Below, in pieces: positions 50,902-62,747 of a stretch of DNA of 64,000 nucleotides. Position 1 is the stretch's first letter; each line of letters begins with the position of its first letter. The stretch is from JAJYUU01 sp963822955. GTDB taxonomy: Bacteria; Actinomycetota; Actinomycetes; Streptosporangiales; Streptosporangiaceae. The DNA is taken from assembly GCA_963822955.1 (NCBI GenBank), contig CAWGJS010000001.1, positions 1,116,001 through 1,180,000 on the forward strand, read 5' to 3'. The position numbers and the translations under genes were made by a program. The notes beneath the pieces are model-generated. The model saw only the letters and a program-made list of their open reading frames with translations, did no database searches and was not told the DNA's origin.

Positions 50902-52676
50902 TGATGCCTGATTCCTTGTGCTCTGATGGCCGGCCAGGCGGGCGGCGTCGCTCGGTGCTCGCGCAGCGGATCGCGGTGGCCGCCGGTGACCGGCCGGCTG
51001 ACCTGGTGCTGCGCGGCGCCAGGGTGCTGTCGGTTTTCACCGGCGAGCTGCTGGCGGCCGACGTGGCAGTGGCCGGCGAATACGTGGCCGGGCTTGGCAG
51101 CTATCACGGCCTGGAGGAAGTCGACGCGACCGGCCTGATCCTGCTGCCCGGCTTCATCGACGCCCACATGCACATCGAATCGACCAAGCTAATGGTCGAC
51201 CAGTTCGCTCGCGCCGTGCTGCCCGCCGGCACCACCACCGTTGTCCTAGATCCGCACGAGATAGCCAACGTGTTCGGCATCGAAGGGATTCGCGCGCTAC
51301 TAGCCTCGGCCGGGCAGATGCCGCTGGACTACTACATGATGCTGTCCTCATGCGTGCCAGCCGGGCCATTCGAGTCGAGCGCGTTCACGCTCGGGGCAGC
51401 GGACATCGCCGAGCTGCTTGCCAGCGAGCCCAGGGCTCTCGGCTTAGCCGAGCTGATGGACTTTCCTGGCGTCATCCACGGCGACCCGGCAGTGCTGGCC
51501 AAGATCGACGTGGTGCGCGCGGCCGGGCGGCACATCGACGGCCACGCTCCCCAGCTGACCGGCAAGGACCTGTGTGCCTACCTGGCGGCCGGAGTCGGCA
51601 GCGACCACGAGTGCACCACCCTGGATGAGGCGCTGGAGAAGCGGCGGCTCGGGATGCAGATCATGATCCGCGAGGGATCCGCTGCCCGCAACGTCGAGGC
51701 CCTGATCCCGCTTGTGATCGCGCACGGCCCGGCCAACTGCATGCTGTGCACCGACGATTGCGAACCGAACCTGCTGCTGCGCGAGGGCCACATGAACCGC
51801 GTGGTCCGCCGGGCGGTCGCGGTTGGCTGCCCGGCCGCCGACGCCGTGACGATGGCGACGTTGCATGCGGCGCGCTGGCACCGGCTCACTGAGTACGGCG
51901 CCATAGCACCTGGCTACCTGGCCGACATCGTGGCCGTCGAGGATCTGGAGCGGTTCGCGCCGGTCCGGGTCTACAAGCGCGGGCGGCTGGTCGCCGAGAA
52001 CGGCCGCGCGTTTGCGGTGCCGAGGGCCGAGGCGCCCGACTGGATGCGCGGCAGCGTGCACGTCCGCACGCTCACTTCTGCTGATTTCGACATCCCAGCA
52101 TGTGGCCAGGTCCGGACTATCGGGGTGGAGTCCGGCACCATCGTGACCAAGAACCTGGTCCGGCAGGCCAGCGTCACGGCTGGATCCGCCGTTGCCGATC
52201 CGGCCAGGGACCTGGCCAAGGTGGCGGTGATCGAGCGCCACCATGACACCGGGCGAATGGGCCTCGGGTTCGTGACCGGCTTCGGCCTGCGCCGCGGTGC
52301 GCTGGCTTCCACCCATGCGCATGACGCGCACAACCTCGTTGTCGTCGGGGCCGACGACAACGACATGGCGGTCGCGGCCAACCGGCTCGCGGCACTCGGA
52401 GGAGGGCAGGTGGCCGTCGCGGACGGCCGGGTGCTCGCCGAGCTTCCGCTCCCGATCGGCGGACTGGTATCCGACCAGCCTGCTGAGGATGTGGCCGCCC
52501 AGGCGGAACGTCTCGAACAGGTGGCCGAGGCTGACCTCGGCGTCACGCTTCCGGCCCCGCTGATGGCCATGTCGTTCCTGGCGCTCTCGGTGATCCCCGA
52601 GCTGAAGATCACCGATCTTGGCCTGATCGACACGGTGAAGTTCGCCAAGACGCCGCTGGAAGTCGCATCCGGCTAG
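50901..52676 (+). CDS. Adenine deaminase (copy 2)
   Basis: 591 residues from ATG 50901 (or ATG 50904). Same family as the gene at 38605: GFIDAHMHIESTKLMVDQF near residue 85, VLDPHEIANVFGIEGI near residue 115, GHAPQLTGKDLCAYL near residue 215, CTDDCEPNLLL near residue 285, VTGFGLRRGALASTHAHDAH near residue 460. It keeps the longer N-terminal leader seen in many AdeC proteins. Sitting in the XdhD operon it would supply hypoxanthine directly to that enzyme. Confidence 0.94.
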   Translation: MMPDSLCSDGRPGGRRRSVLAQRIAVAAGDRPADLVLRGARVLSVFTGELLAADVAVAGEYVAGLGSYHGLEEVDATGLILLPGFIDAHMHIESTKLMVDQFARAVLPAGTTTVVLDPHEIANVFGIEGIRALLASAGQMPLDYYMMLSSCVPAGPFESSAFTLGAADIAELLASEPRALGLAELMDFPGVIHGDPAVLAKIDVVRAAGRHIDGHAPQLTGKDLCAYLAAGVGSDHECTTLDEALEKRRLGMQIMIREGSAARNVEALIPLVIAHGPANCMLCTDDCEPNLLLREGHMNRVVRRAVAVGCPAADAVTMATLHAARWHRLTEYGAIAPGYLADIVAVEDLERFAPVRVYKRGRLVAENGRAFAVPRAEAPDWMRGSVHVRTLTSADFDIPACGQVRTIGVESGTIVTKNLVRQASVTAGSAVADPARDLAKVAVIERHHDTGRMGLGFVTGFGLRRGALASTHAHDAHNLVVVGADDNDMAVAANRLAALGGGQVAVADGRVLAELPLPIGGLVSDQPAEDVAAQAERLEQVAEADLGVTLPAPLMAMSFLALSVIPELKITDLGLIDTVKFAKTPLEVASG

Positions 52677-52750
52677 CCGGAAGCAGGAACAATGCTGCAC
52701 TCGCTCGCGGTGGCCGGGCCGCCGCGAGCGCGGGAGGAAGAGGTAGGCAA

Positions 52751-55590
<2,840 letters not shown>

Positions 55591-55732
55591 TGCGCGGCAT
55601 CGGGCCACAGGGCCCAAAGCACGCAGGCCGAGGCCGGAGGGTCACTGTGTCGGCGACCCAGAAGGTGTTTCGTTCAACATCAGTCACGTGTAACTGCCAC
55701 TATCAACAGAACGTGCGGGAAGGAGAAACGTG

Positions 55733-57214
55733 ATGGCCAGAGATACTTCGCGGGATGTCCCTGCCTCGGCGTCCGCGGGCCAGGAATATGCGGCGTTCAA
55801 GATAGAGCGGCGAGGCATTGACCTTATCCCGGAGGATGAGCGGAAACAACGGCCGAGCGGGCTCGCCTGGCTGTGGGCCGGCGCCGTGTTCAACGTCGAG
55901 TTCTTCTTCTACGGCACGCTGATCATGATCTTCGGGCTGACGGTGTGGCAGGCGGTTGCGTGCGTCCTGATCGGGAACCTGTTCTATGCGCTTCTCGGCT
56001 TCGCGAGCATCCAGGGGCCGCTGACCGGTACGACGGCATTCATGGTCAGTCGGGCACCGTTCGGCAAGAACGCGAACCGGTCGGTCGCGCTGTTCAACTG
56101 GGTCACCCAGGTGGGCTTCGAGATCGAGGGCGTGTTCTTCGTCGTCGCGACCGTGATCCTGCTGTTCTCCCGCTACGGCAACCATCTCGACACGGCCGCC
56201 AAGATCGTGGTGATCATCGCGGCCTCCCTGGTCCAGCTGCTGATGCCGCTGTTCGGGCACGCGACGATCTCGAAAGTGCTCCGCTGGCTAGCCTACGTGT
56301 TCATCGCGCTGACCATCGTGCTCGCGGTGTTCGTATTCCAGCGGCTGCACCTGTCCACATTCCACGTGCCCGGTGCCTCCTGGGCAGTCTGGACGACCGC
56401 GCTGGTGCTGATCATCTCGGTCGGCGGCCTTGGCTGGACCGAGAACGGCAATGACTACTCCAGGTACTTGCCCAAGGACACGCCGAAGAGCCGCACGTTC
56501 TGGGCTGCCACCATCGGTGGCGGCGTGCCGTCCCTCGTGCTCGAGCTTCTGGGCATCTTGGCGTTCACCGTGACCACCAAGACCGTCGGCATCGCACAAC
56601 TCGGCGTGCCGCAGGCGTTCCCGTCCTGGTTCGTCGTGCCGTTCCTGATCTTCGCGATCGTCCAGCTGTTCTGTATCAACACGATCGACCTGTACTCCTC
56701 CGGGGTGACGCTGCAGGCGCTCGGCATCCCGATCAAGCGTTGGGGCGCGGTCATCATCGACACGGTTGTGGTGGGAGTCGTCACCTACTTCGTGTTGTTC
56801 AAGGGCAACTTCTACCATGACTTCTCCGGCTTCCTGCTGTACATCGTGGTGTGGCTGGCGCCCTGGTTCGGCATCCTGATGGTCGACTACCTGCTGCGCC
56901 GCGGCCGGTACGACCGGGACGCACTGGCGGCCGAGCGCGGCGGCCTGTACTGGCGCCAGGGCGGCATCCACTGGCCTGCGCTGATAGCCCAGGGCGTCGG
57001 CATGGTGGCGGCGCTGCTGTGGATCGACGCCCCGACGGCGTTCCCGTCTTACGTGGGCCCGATCTCCAGCCGCACAGACGGCTCGGACTTCAGCTGGCTG
57101 ATCGGTCTGGTGATCGGCGCCGGACTGTACTGGCTGCTCGCCGGGCCGCTGCACTCGTTGTTCGGCACGGGTTCGGTGCGCCAAGAGGGCGAGGCTGCCG
57201 CTCTGCCGCGGTAA
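55733..57214 (+). CDS. NCS1-family purine/cytosine permease
   Basis: 493 residues from ATG 55733, seven bases after GGAG. About 12 membrane segments with NCS1 landmarks: the N-terminal IERRGIDLIPEDER, LIMIFGLTVWQAV (TM1), QGPLTGTTAFMVSRAPFG (the conserved Pro/Gly/Arg box), WTENGNDYSRYLPKDTPK before TM7, and YLLRRGRYD. It imports purine bases (adenine, hypoxanthine, cytosine) with H+ or Na+. Its C-terminal ~50 residues match the relic at 41244. Preceded by a 142-bp gap with no strong promoter, so it may belong to the XdhD operon. Strong terminator downstream. Confidence 0.9.
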   Translation: MARDTSRDVPASASAGQEYAAFKIERRGIDLIPEDERKQRPSGLAWLWAGAVFNVEFFFYGTLIMIFGLTVWQAVACVLIGNLFYALLGFASIQGPLTGTTAFMVSRAPFGKNANRSVALFNWVTQVGFEIEGVFFVVATVILLFSRYGNHLDTAAKIVVIIAASLVQLLMPLFGHATISKVLRWLAYVFIALTIVLAVFVFQRLHLSTFHVPGASWAVWTTALVLIISVGGLGWTENGNDYSRYLPKDTPKSRTFWAATIGGGVPSLVLELLGILAFTVTTKTVGIAQLGVPQAFPSWFVVPFLIFAIVQLFCINTIDLYSSGVTLQALGIPIKRWGAVIIDTVVVGVVTYFVLFKGNFYHDFSGFLLYIVVWLAPWFGILMVDYLLRRGRYDRDALAAERGGLYWRQGGIHWPALIAQGVGMVAALLWIDAPTAFPSYVGPISSRTDGSDFSWLIGLVIGAGLYWLLAGPLHSLFGTGSVRQEGEAAALPR

Positions 57215-57228
57215 CCGCACCAGTGATG

Positions 57229-57263
57229 GCGCCGCCGCCCTGGCCTAGCCCGGGCGGCGGCGC
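57229..57263. terminator. Bidirectional terminator between NCS1 permease and ABC operon
   Basis: GCGCCGCCGCCC (57229-57240) and GGGCGGCGGCGC (57252-57263) make a perfect 12-bp GC-only stem with an 11-base loop, placed 15 bp after the permease stop and ~30 bp before the convergent ABC gene end. Confidence 0.8.
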
Positions 57264-57295
57264 TCGCTTGTGAGCTGTGCTGGCGCGATCCCGCA

Positions 57296-58831
57296 TCAGG
57301 TGGGAGTGGCGACCGTCCCGGCCATCAGCAGCCCGATCGCCTCGCGGCTGGTCTCGCGCGGGTTGACGTCGCCGACGACCCGTCCCTCGTACATGACCAG
57401 GACCCGGTCGCAGATCGTCATCACTTCGTCCAGGTCTTCGGAGATGACCACCACAGCCGTTCCGGCGGCGCGCTGCCGGAACAGGCGCTCGTGGATGTAC
57501 TGCGCCGATGCGACGTCGATGCCGCGGGTCGGCTGTGCCACGACCAGCACGCCGGGAGACCCGGACAGCTCGCGCGCCATGATTAGCTTCTGGATGTTGC
57601 CGCCGGACAGGTTGCGGGCCGGCGTGTCGAGGCTCGGCGTCCTGACGCTGAAGTCGCGTACCAGTCTGGTGCAGTGCTCCCGGACGGCCTCACTGCGCAG
57701 GAAGCCGCCGCGGAAGAACGTGGGGTTTGTGCTGTCCACGAGCAGCAGGTTCTCGGTAACCGTGAAGTCTGCGACCAGGCCGTCCCGCATCCGCTCCTCG
57801 GGGACGTAACCAAGTCCGGCACGCCGGACCGCAGCCGGCCTCTTGCCGGTCACCTCAACCCCATCGAGCACGATCCGGCCGCCGGTCACGGGCCGCAGCC
57901 CGGCGATCGCCTCGGCGAGTTCCCGCTGCCCGTTGCCGGAGACGCCGGCGATGCCGAGAATCTCGCCGGCGCGCGCCTCAAGCGACAGATCGCGGACAGC
58001 CTCCGCGCCGCGATCGCCTGCCACGTGCAAATCTGTCACCGCGAGCCGTACGTCGCCTTGCCGCCCGGCTGGCAGCGTGATGGTGGCAACCTCGTGCCCG
58101 ACCATCATCGTGGCTAGCTCGTCACGTGACGTTCTTGCGGCAGCCACGGTGCCGATCTTCCGCCCGCCGCGCAGCACGGTGATCCGATCGGAAAGCTCAA
58201 GCACCTCGTTGAGCTTGTGTGAGATGAAGACCACTGCCAGGCCGTGGCTTCTCACCTCCTTGAGCACCCTGAACAGCTCGCTAACCTCGCCAGGCGTCAG
58301 CACAGCAGTGGGCTCGTCGAGCACCAGCAGCGAGACATCGCGGTAGAGCGTCTTGATGATCTCCACGCGCTGGCGCTCGCCTACCGAGAGCTGGCTGACC
58401 AGCGCGTTAGGGTCAATCGCGAGCCCGTAGGTGTCGGACAGCTCGCGGATGCGGGCGCTGACCCGGCCCGAGTCGGTCAGCGGCCCGCGGGATGACTTCA
58501 GTCCGAGTGCAACGTTCTGCGCGACGGTCATCGTCGGCACCAGCATGAAGTGCTGGTGAATCATCCCGATGCCCTGGGCGATCGCCATCGCTGGTGAGCG
58601 GATGGCCGTCTGCTTCCCGCGCAGGAGGACGTCGCCCGCATCCGGCAGGTAAAGACCGTACAGGATCCGCATGAGGGTGCTCTTGCCTGCGCCGTTCTCG
58701 CCGAACAGGGTGTGCACCTCGCCGGCTACGACGTCAAAGTCGACCCGGTCATTGGCGAGCACGCCGGGAAAGCGCTTGATGATCCCGCGCATTTCCAGCA
58801 GCGGGACTGATGCGGCCGGAGTGCTCGCCAA
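57296..58831 (-). CDS. ABC transporter ATPase, BMP-type nucleoside importer
   Basis: 511 residues with two fused ATPase halves. First half: Walker A GENGAGKST (44-52), Q-loop MIHQHFMLVP, ABC signature LSVGERQRVEI, Walker B LLVLDEPTAVLTP. Second half: a degenerate Walker A (GIAGVSGNGQRE), signature LSGGNIQKLIMAREL, Walker B LVVAQPTRGIDVAS. This asymmetric layout is typical of RbsA/BmpA-type importers. It starts at TTG 58831 after GGAAGAGG (an ATG 13 codons in is possible). Last gene of the minus-strand set with permeases and a BMP lipoprotein. Confidence 0.9.
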   Translation of the reverse strand: MASTPAASVPLLEMRGIIKRFPGVLANDRVDFDVVAGEVHTLFGENGAGKSTLMRILYGLYLPDAGDVLLRGKQTAIRSPAMAIAQGIGMIHQHFMLVPTMTVAQNVALGLKSSRGPLTDSGRVSARIRELSDTYGLAIDPNALVSQLSVGERQRVEIIKTLYRDVSLLVLDEPTAVLTPGEVSELFRVLKEVRSHGLAVVFISHKLNEVLELSDRITVLRGGRKIGTVAAARTSRDELATMMVGHEVATITLPAGRQGDVRLAVTDLHVAGDRGAEAVRDLSLEARAGEILGIAGVSGNGQRELAEAIAGLRPVTGGRIVLDGVEVTGKRPAAVRRAGLGYVPEERMRDGLVADFTVTENLLLVDSTNPTFFRGGFLRSEAVREHCTRLVRDFSVRTPSLDTPARNLSGGNIQKLIMARELSGSPGVLVVAQPTRGIDVASAQYIHERLFRQRAAGTAVVVISEDLDEVMTICDRVLVMYEGRVVGDVNPRETSREAIGLLMAGTVATPT

Positions 58832-58873
58832 CGCCGTCGCCTCTTCCTTGTTATCCGTTACCGGGTTTATCGG

Positions 58874-59878
58874 TCACTGCGGCGGCGTGAGCGCACCGGA
58901 CTCGATCTTGCTGAGCACGGACAAGCCCGCTGCCTTCACCGAGGCAGGCAGCGGGTAGCCGGAGTTGAAGACGATCTTCTCCCCGGTATTGCCCACATCG
59001 ATCGAGTAGGTGGCGCCACCCAGCTTGCCGGCCTTAATTCCGGTAAAGATCTGCTCCAGTACCGGCGCCCAGTTGTAGACCTGGCAGGACACCACGTTGG
59101 ACGGAGCCAGGGACGACTGGTCCCACTGAGTGCCGAACCAGGCCACCTTGCTTGACTTCGCCACTCCAATCGCGCCGACCACCGACTGCGAACTGCCAGT
59201 CAGCACGTCGGCTCGCTCGGACACGTACGAGTGCGCGGCGCTGGCCATCAGGCTCACGTCGCTGAACGAGCCGGTGAACGACAGGTGCACGGTCGCATGC
59301 TTATCGGCCGCCAGCACGCCGGCCTTGAAGCCGTCCGTGTACAGCTGGGCGTCACCCACGTCGATCGGCCCGATGACCCCTATCACCTTGCTCTTGCTCA
59401 GCAGCGCGGCCATGTATCCCTGCACGTAGCCGCCCTCATTGGCCGAGGCCTGATAGGCGTACACATTCGGCAAGTTGAACGTTGACCCGGCTGTGCCCCA
59501 GGCGAAGGACACCTTGGGGTACTTCGGGGCCAGCTGCTGCACGGTGCTGCCGTACTGGGACCCGTTGGCGATGATCAGGTTGTAACCCTCCGCGGCGTAC
59601 TGCTGGATCGCATTGGCGGCATCGGATACCACGAACATGTTGTCCTGCACTGAGATCTGCAGGTCATACTTGGTCTTCAGTGACTCCACGGCGCTGTACA
59701 TTGCCTGGCTGAAAGCCAGGTCGTTGGTGGCGCTGGGAGTGATGAGCGCGACCTTCAGCACGTGGGTAGCCGGGCTGCTCGTACTGCTGCTCGGGCTACT
59801 GCTGCCACAGCCAGCCGCGGTCATGGCCAATGCCGCGGCTGCCGGAAGAAGCATCCACCTCGCTATCTTTCCATTCAT
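58874..59878 (-). CDS. BMP-family substrate-binding lipoprotein
   Basis: 334 residues; AAAAGGAGGGGCG precedes the ATG. Lipobox MTAAGC (Cys near residue 24) followed by a Ser/Thr/Pro linker. Mature BMP/PBP1-like part: VALITPSATNDLAFSQAM, DAANAIQQYAAEGYNLII, YPKVSFAWGTAG, VYAYQASANEGGYVQGYMAA, VIGVIGPIDVG. The BMP family binds nucleosides or purines. Its closeness to xanthine dehydrogenase genes supports purine nucleoside or xanthine import. The AT-rich gap before it (59879-59925) may hold an internal promoter. Confidence 0.9.
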   Translation of the reverse strand: MNGKIARWMLLPAAAALAMTAAGCGSSSPSSSTSSPATHVLKVALITPSATNDLAFSQAMYSAVESLKTKYDLQISVQDNMFVVSDAANAIQQYAAEGYNLIIANGSQYGSTVQQLAPKYPKVSFAWGTAGSTFNLPNVYAYQASANEGGYVQGYMAALLSKSKVIGVIGPIDVGDAQLYTDGFKAGVLAADKHATVHLSFTGSFSDVSLMASAAHSYVSERADVLTGSSQSVVGAIGVAKSSKVAWFGTQWDQSSLAPSNVVSCQVYNWAPVLEQIFTGIKAGKLGGATYSIDVGNTGEKIVFNSGYPLPASVKAAGLSVLSKIESGALTPPQ

Positions 59879-59925
59879 CCTCGCCCCTCCTTTTCCTATT
59901 TAATAGCTATAGATTTATGACGAGG

Positions 59926-60873
59926 TCATGACACGCCGCGCAGGTACGGCTTGCTGAGCGCCGTGGGCTGGCGGTACCGCCCGACCAGGAACAGCAGCGC
60001 GAGCACGACGATCACTGCCGGAGCCGTAGCCGCGAGGTCGGAAAGGGACAGCGGGATGATGCCGAGCGTCTTCCAGGTAAGGATGACCGCTCCGGTGAGG
60101 CCGTACAGCAGCGCGCCGACGGCGACTCCTGCCGGCCGCCAGCCGCCGAAATACACGAGTGCCACCGCGATGAACCCGGCGCCCTGGGTGAGGTTTTCCT
60201 GGAAGATGCCGTCGAGTATGAGCAGGGAGGCGCCGGCCAGGCCGGCCATCGTGCAGCCAAAGATGACGGCCGAGTAGCGCACTCTGGTAACGCTGATGCC
60301 GAGGCTGTCTGCGGCTGCCGGGTTCTCGCCTGCCGCGTGCACGTTCATCCCGTAGGTCGTGTGGTGCAGCACGAAGGTGAGCGCGGGTATGAGCAGGATG
60401 GCCAGGTAGACCAGGATGTTCTGCTTGAAGAACATGGTTCCCAGGTACGGGATCCGGTCCAGCAGCGGGATATCGACCGCATAGAACGGCCCGCTCGTGT
60501 TCGTGATCGGCAGCGGCGTGCCGACGTACCGCTCAAAGAGCAGGCCGGACAGGCCGAGCGCGGCTATGTAGATCGCGATGCCGCTGATGCCCTGCTCCGC
60601 TCGGACCGTTACGTTGATGAAGGCGGTAATGATGCCCATGACCGCGCCGATGCCGAGGCCGACGAGCACGCCTAGGCCGATGTTTCCGGTGCGCAGCGCG
60701 GTGAAGTAGGCGCCGAACGCGGCGAGCAGCATGATGCCGTCTACGCCGAGGTTCAGCACCCCGCTGCGCTGGCCGACCGTTTCCCCGAGCGCGGCGAGCA
60801 GCAGCGGGCAGCCCAGCGCGATGCCTGACGCGATCGTGGCAGAGAACACCGCGACGGTGAAGAAGTGGCTCAC
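59926..60873 (-). CDS. ABC transporter permease (BMP system, short)
   Basis: 315 residues, about nine hydrophobic segments. Family marks: GQRSGVLNLGVDGIMLLAAF near residue 35, the conserved NPAAADSLGISVTRVRYSAV segment (EAA-like coupling loop) near residue 190 and LTQGAGFIAVALVYFGGWRP. Member of the BPD-transporter-like (LivM/RbsC) permease superfamily. It pairs with the 418-residue permease by a 4-bp overlap. A short inverted repeat (59917-59929) lies across its stop. Confidence 0.9.
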   Translation of the reverse strand: MSHFFTVAVFSATIASGIALGCPLLLAALGETVGQRSGVLNLGVDGIMLLAAFGAYFTALRTGNIGLGVLVGLGIGAVMGIITAFINVTVRAEQGISGIAIYIAALGLSGLLFERYVGTPLPITNTSGPFYAVDIPLLDRIPYLGTMFFKQNILVYLAILLIPALTFVLHHTTYGMNVHAAGENPAAADSLGISVTRVRYSAVIFGCTMAGLAGASLLILDGIFQENLTQGAGFIAVALVYFGGWRPAGVAVGALLYGLTGAVILTWKTLGIIPLSLSDLAATAPAVIVVLALLFLVGRYRQPTALSKPYLRGVS

Positions 60874-62126
60874 GGCAGCGCCTCCGTTGCCTGGTCAGCT
60901 GGTGTCGCTTCCTGGGTCGGCTGCGGGCCGTCCCGGGAGTTGATGGCTTCTGGCTGCGGCCAGCGCCTGGTGAGCAGCTGGCGCAGGGTGCTCGGCCCGG
61001 CCTGCAGGCTTGACCGTCGCCGCACGGCATCGAGCGAGACTACGAAGCAGACGATGAGGCCGACGATCGTGGTGACGAGTTCGGACGAGTACGGCACGTT
61101 CAGCGCGATCCCCATCGACACGCCGCCCACCAGCAGCCCGCCGAACAGGAACGCCGACAGGATGGTCCACAGCGGATTCAGCCCGCCGAACAGCGCCACC
61201 ACGATGCCGTAGTAGCCATCGCTCCCGGTGAACCCGCTGAGCGTGCCATCGGTCACCATTCGGTGACTGATGCTACCGAAGACGAGCATCGCGCCGGCCA
61301 GGCCGCACATCGCGCCGGAGAGGGTAAGCGCCAGGGCCATGGTGCGCTTGACTGCCATCCCCGCGTAGTTGGACGCGTCGGTGGAAAGGCCCACGGCGCG
61401 GATCCTGAAGCCCAAGCCGGTCCGCCGCAGCAGCACGTACACGGCGGCCGCGACCAGCACGGCTATCACGACGCCGAGGTGCAGCTGGGTGCCGGGGACG
61501 ATGATCGGCAGCCACGAGTTCGGGGACAGCAGCCTGGTCTGCGGGATCCGGCCGACAACGGCGAAGGACTCCGATTTGTCGATCATCGGCCCCGCGAGCA
61601 AGTAGTTCATCAGCTGGACCGCGACCAGGTTCAGCATGATCGTGCTCAGCACCTCGTTGACGTTGCGGTAGGCCTTGAACAGGCCGGGGATCGCACCCCA
61701 GATCCCACCGCCCACGCAGCCCGCCAGCAGCACCAGCGGGATCAGCACGATCCTGGGCAGGTTTGGCAGCGCGAGCGCAGTCGCGGCGCCGGCCAGGGCG
61801 CCCATGACGATCTGTCCCTCGCCGCCGATGTTGAGCACGTTGGCCCGGAACGAGATGCAGATGCCGGTGCCGACAAGCAGCAACGGCACCGCCTTAATTG
61901 CGGTGCTCGCGAGCGCGTAGGAACCACCGAAAGCGCCGGTGAGCAGGGCGTGGTAACCCGTCAGCGGGTTCGCGCCCATCGCGGCGATGATTGCCGCGCC
62001 GATCAGCAAGGCACCGACGGCGGCGGTCGGCACGGTGAGCCAGCGCAGGAATAATGGCTTCCAGCCACCGGCGGCGATGCCAGCCAGGACGGCCCTTCTG
62101 GGCAGCGCTACCTCGTGCCGGCTCAT
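60870..62126 (-). CDS. ABC transporter permease (BMP system, long)
   Basis: 418 residues, GAGGAGGCG before the ATG. Around ten membrane segments, with the coupling segment RNVNEVLSTIMLNLVAVQLM near residue 150 and DASNYAGMAVKRTMALALTL near residue 250; SFRANVLNIGGEGQIVMGAL near residue 90 parallels the short permease. The Gln/Arg/Pro-rich C-terminus is cytoplasmic. First transporter gene after the 2Fe-2S subunit; the 140-bp gap holds no convincing terminator, so one transcript with the dehydrogenase is plausible. Confidence 0.9.
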   Translation of the reverse strand: MSRHEVALPRRAVLAGIAAGGWKPLFLRWLTVPTAAVGALLIGAAIIAAMGANPLTGYHALLTGAFGGSYALASTAIKAVPLLLVGTGICISFRANVLNIGGEGQIVMGALAGAATALALPNLPRIVLIPLVLLAGCVGGGIWGAIPGLFKAYRNVNEVLSTIMLNLVAVQLMNYLLAGPMIDKSESFAVVGRIPQTRLLSPNSWLPIIVPGTQLHLGVVIAVLVAAAVYVLLRRTGLGFRIRAVGLSTDASNYAGMAVKRTMALALTLSGAMCGLAGAMLVFGSISHRMVTDGTLSGFTGSDGYYGIVVALFGGLNPLWTILSAFLFGGLLVGGVSMGIALNVPYSSELVTTIVGLIVCFVVSLDAVRRRSSLQAGPSTLRQLLTRRWPQPEAINSRDGPQPTQEATPADQATEALP

Positions 62127-62267
62127 CGCGCCTCCTCTGGCGTCTGCCGTACCGACCCTGGTGGAGGCGAAGCTAAAAGCTGGCGAGCGCGCAGGTCACG
62201 GGCCTTTCGCCTCAAGTCCGGGGGTCATGAGTCCCCAAAACGAGGCGGGCCGACATGGCCGACCGAA

Positions 62268-62747
62268 TCAGAGCGCGGCGGTGTCGGCCGTTTCGCGCGC
62301 TGCGCTACGTACCGCGTCGAGGATCTTCTGGTAGCCGGTGCACCGGCACAGATTGCCGGCCAGCGCTTCGCGGATCGCGTCGTCGTCGGGATCAGGCGTC
62401 CTGCGGAGCAGGTCGTGCGCGGCCAGCACAAGGCCAGGCGTGCAGAATCCGCACTGGACGGCGCCACACCGGACGAATGCCCGCTGCACCGGGTCGAGTT
62501 CACCGGCGCCGGCCAGCGCCTCGATCGTGGTAACGCTCGCGCCGTCGGCCTGACCGGCAAGCACCAGGCAGGAGCACACCAGCACGCCGTCGAGGTACAC
62601 CGAGCACGATCCGCACTCGCCCTGTTCACAGGAGTTCTTCGCACCGGTCAGCACTAGCCGATCGCGCAGCATCTCCAGCAGGCTCTCGGCCGGCCGGACA
62701 TCGGCGACGGATACGGCCTGGCCGTTGACGATGCACGAAACGTTCAT
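62268..62747 (-). CDS. Xanthine dehydrogenase-type [2Fe-2S] subunit (second enzyme)
   Basis: 159 residues from the ATG at 62747 that overlaps the FAD subunit stop. All eight ligands are present: CEQGECGSC near 40-48, Cys of VCSCLV near 60, CGFC near 99-102, CRC near 135-137. Strongly similar to the subunit at 34193 (same CEQGECGSC...YLDGV and NLCRCTGY context), so the two modules are paralogues. It transfers electrons from Mo to FAD. Confidence 0.95.
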   Translation of the reverse strand: MNVSCIVNGQAVSVADVRPAESLLEMLRDRLVLTGAKNSCEQGECGSCSVYLDGVLVCSCLVLAGQADGASVTTIEALAGAGELDPVQRAFVRCGAVQCGFCTPGLVLAAHDLLRRTPDPDDDAIREALAGNLCRCTGYQKILDAVRSAARETADTAAL

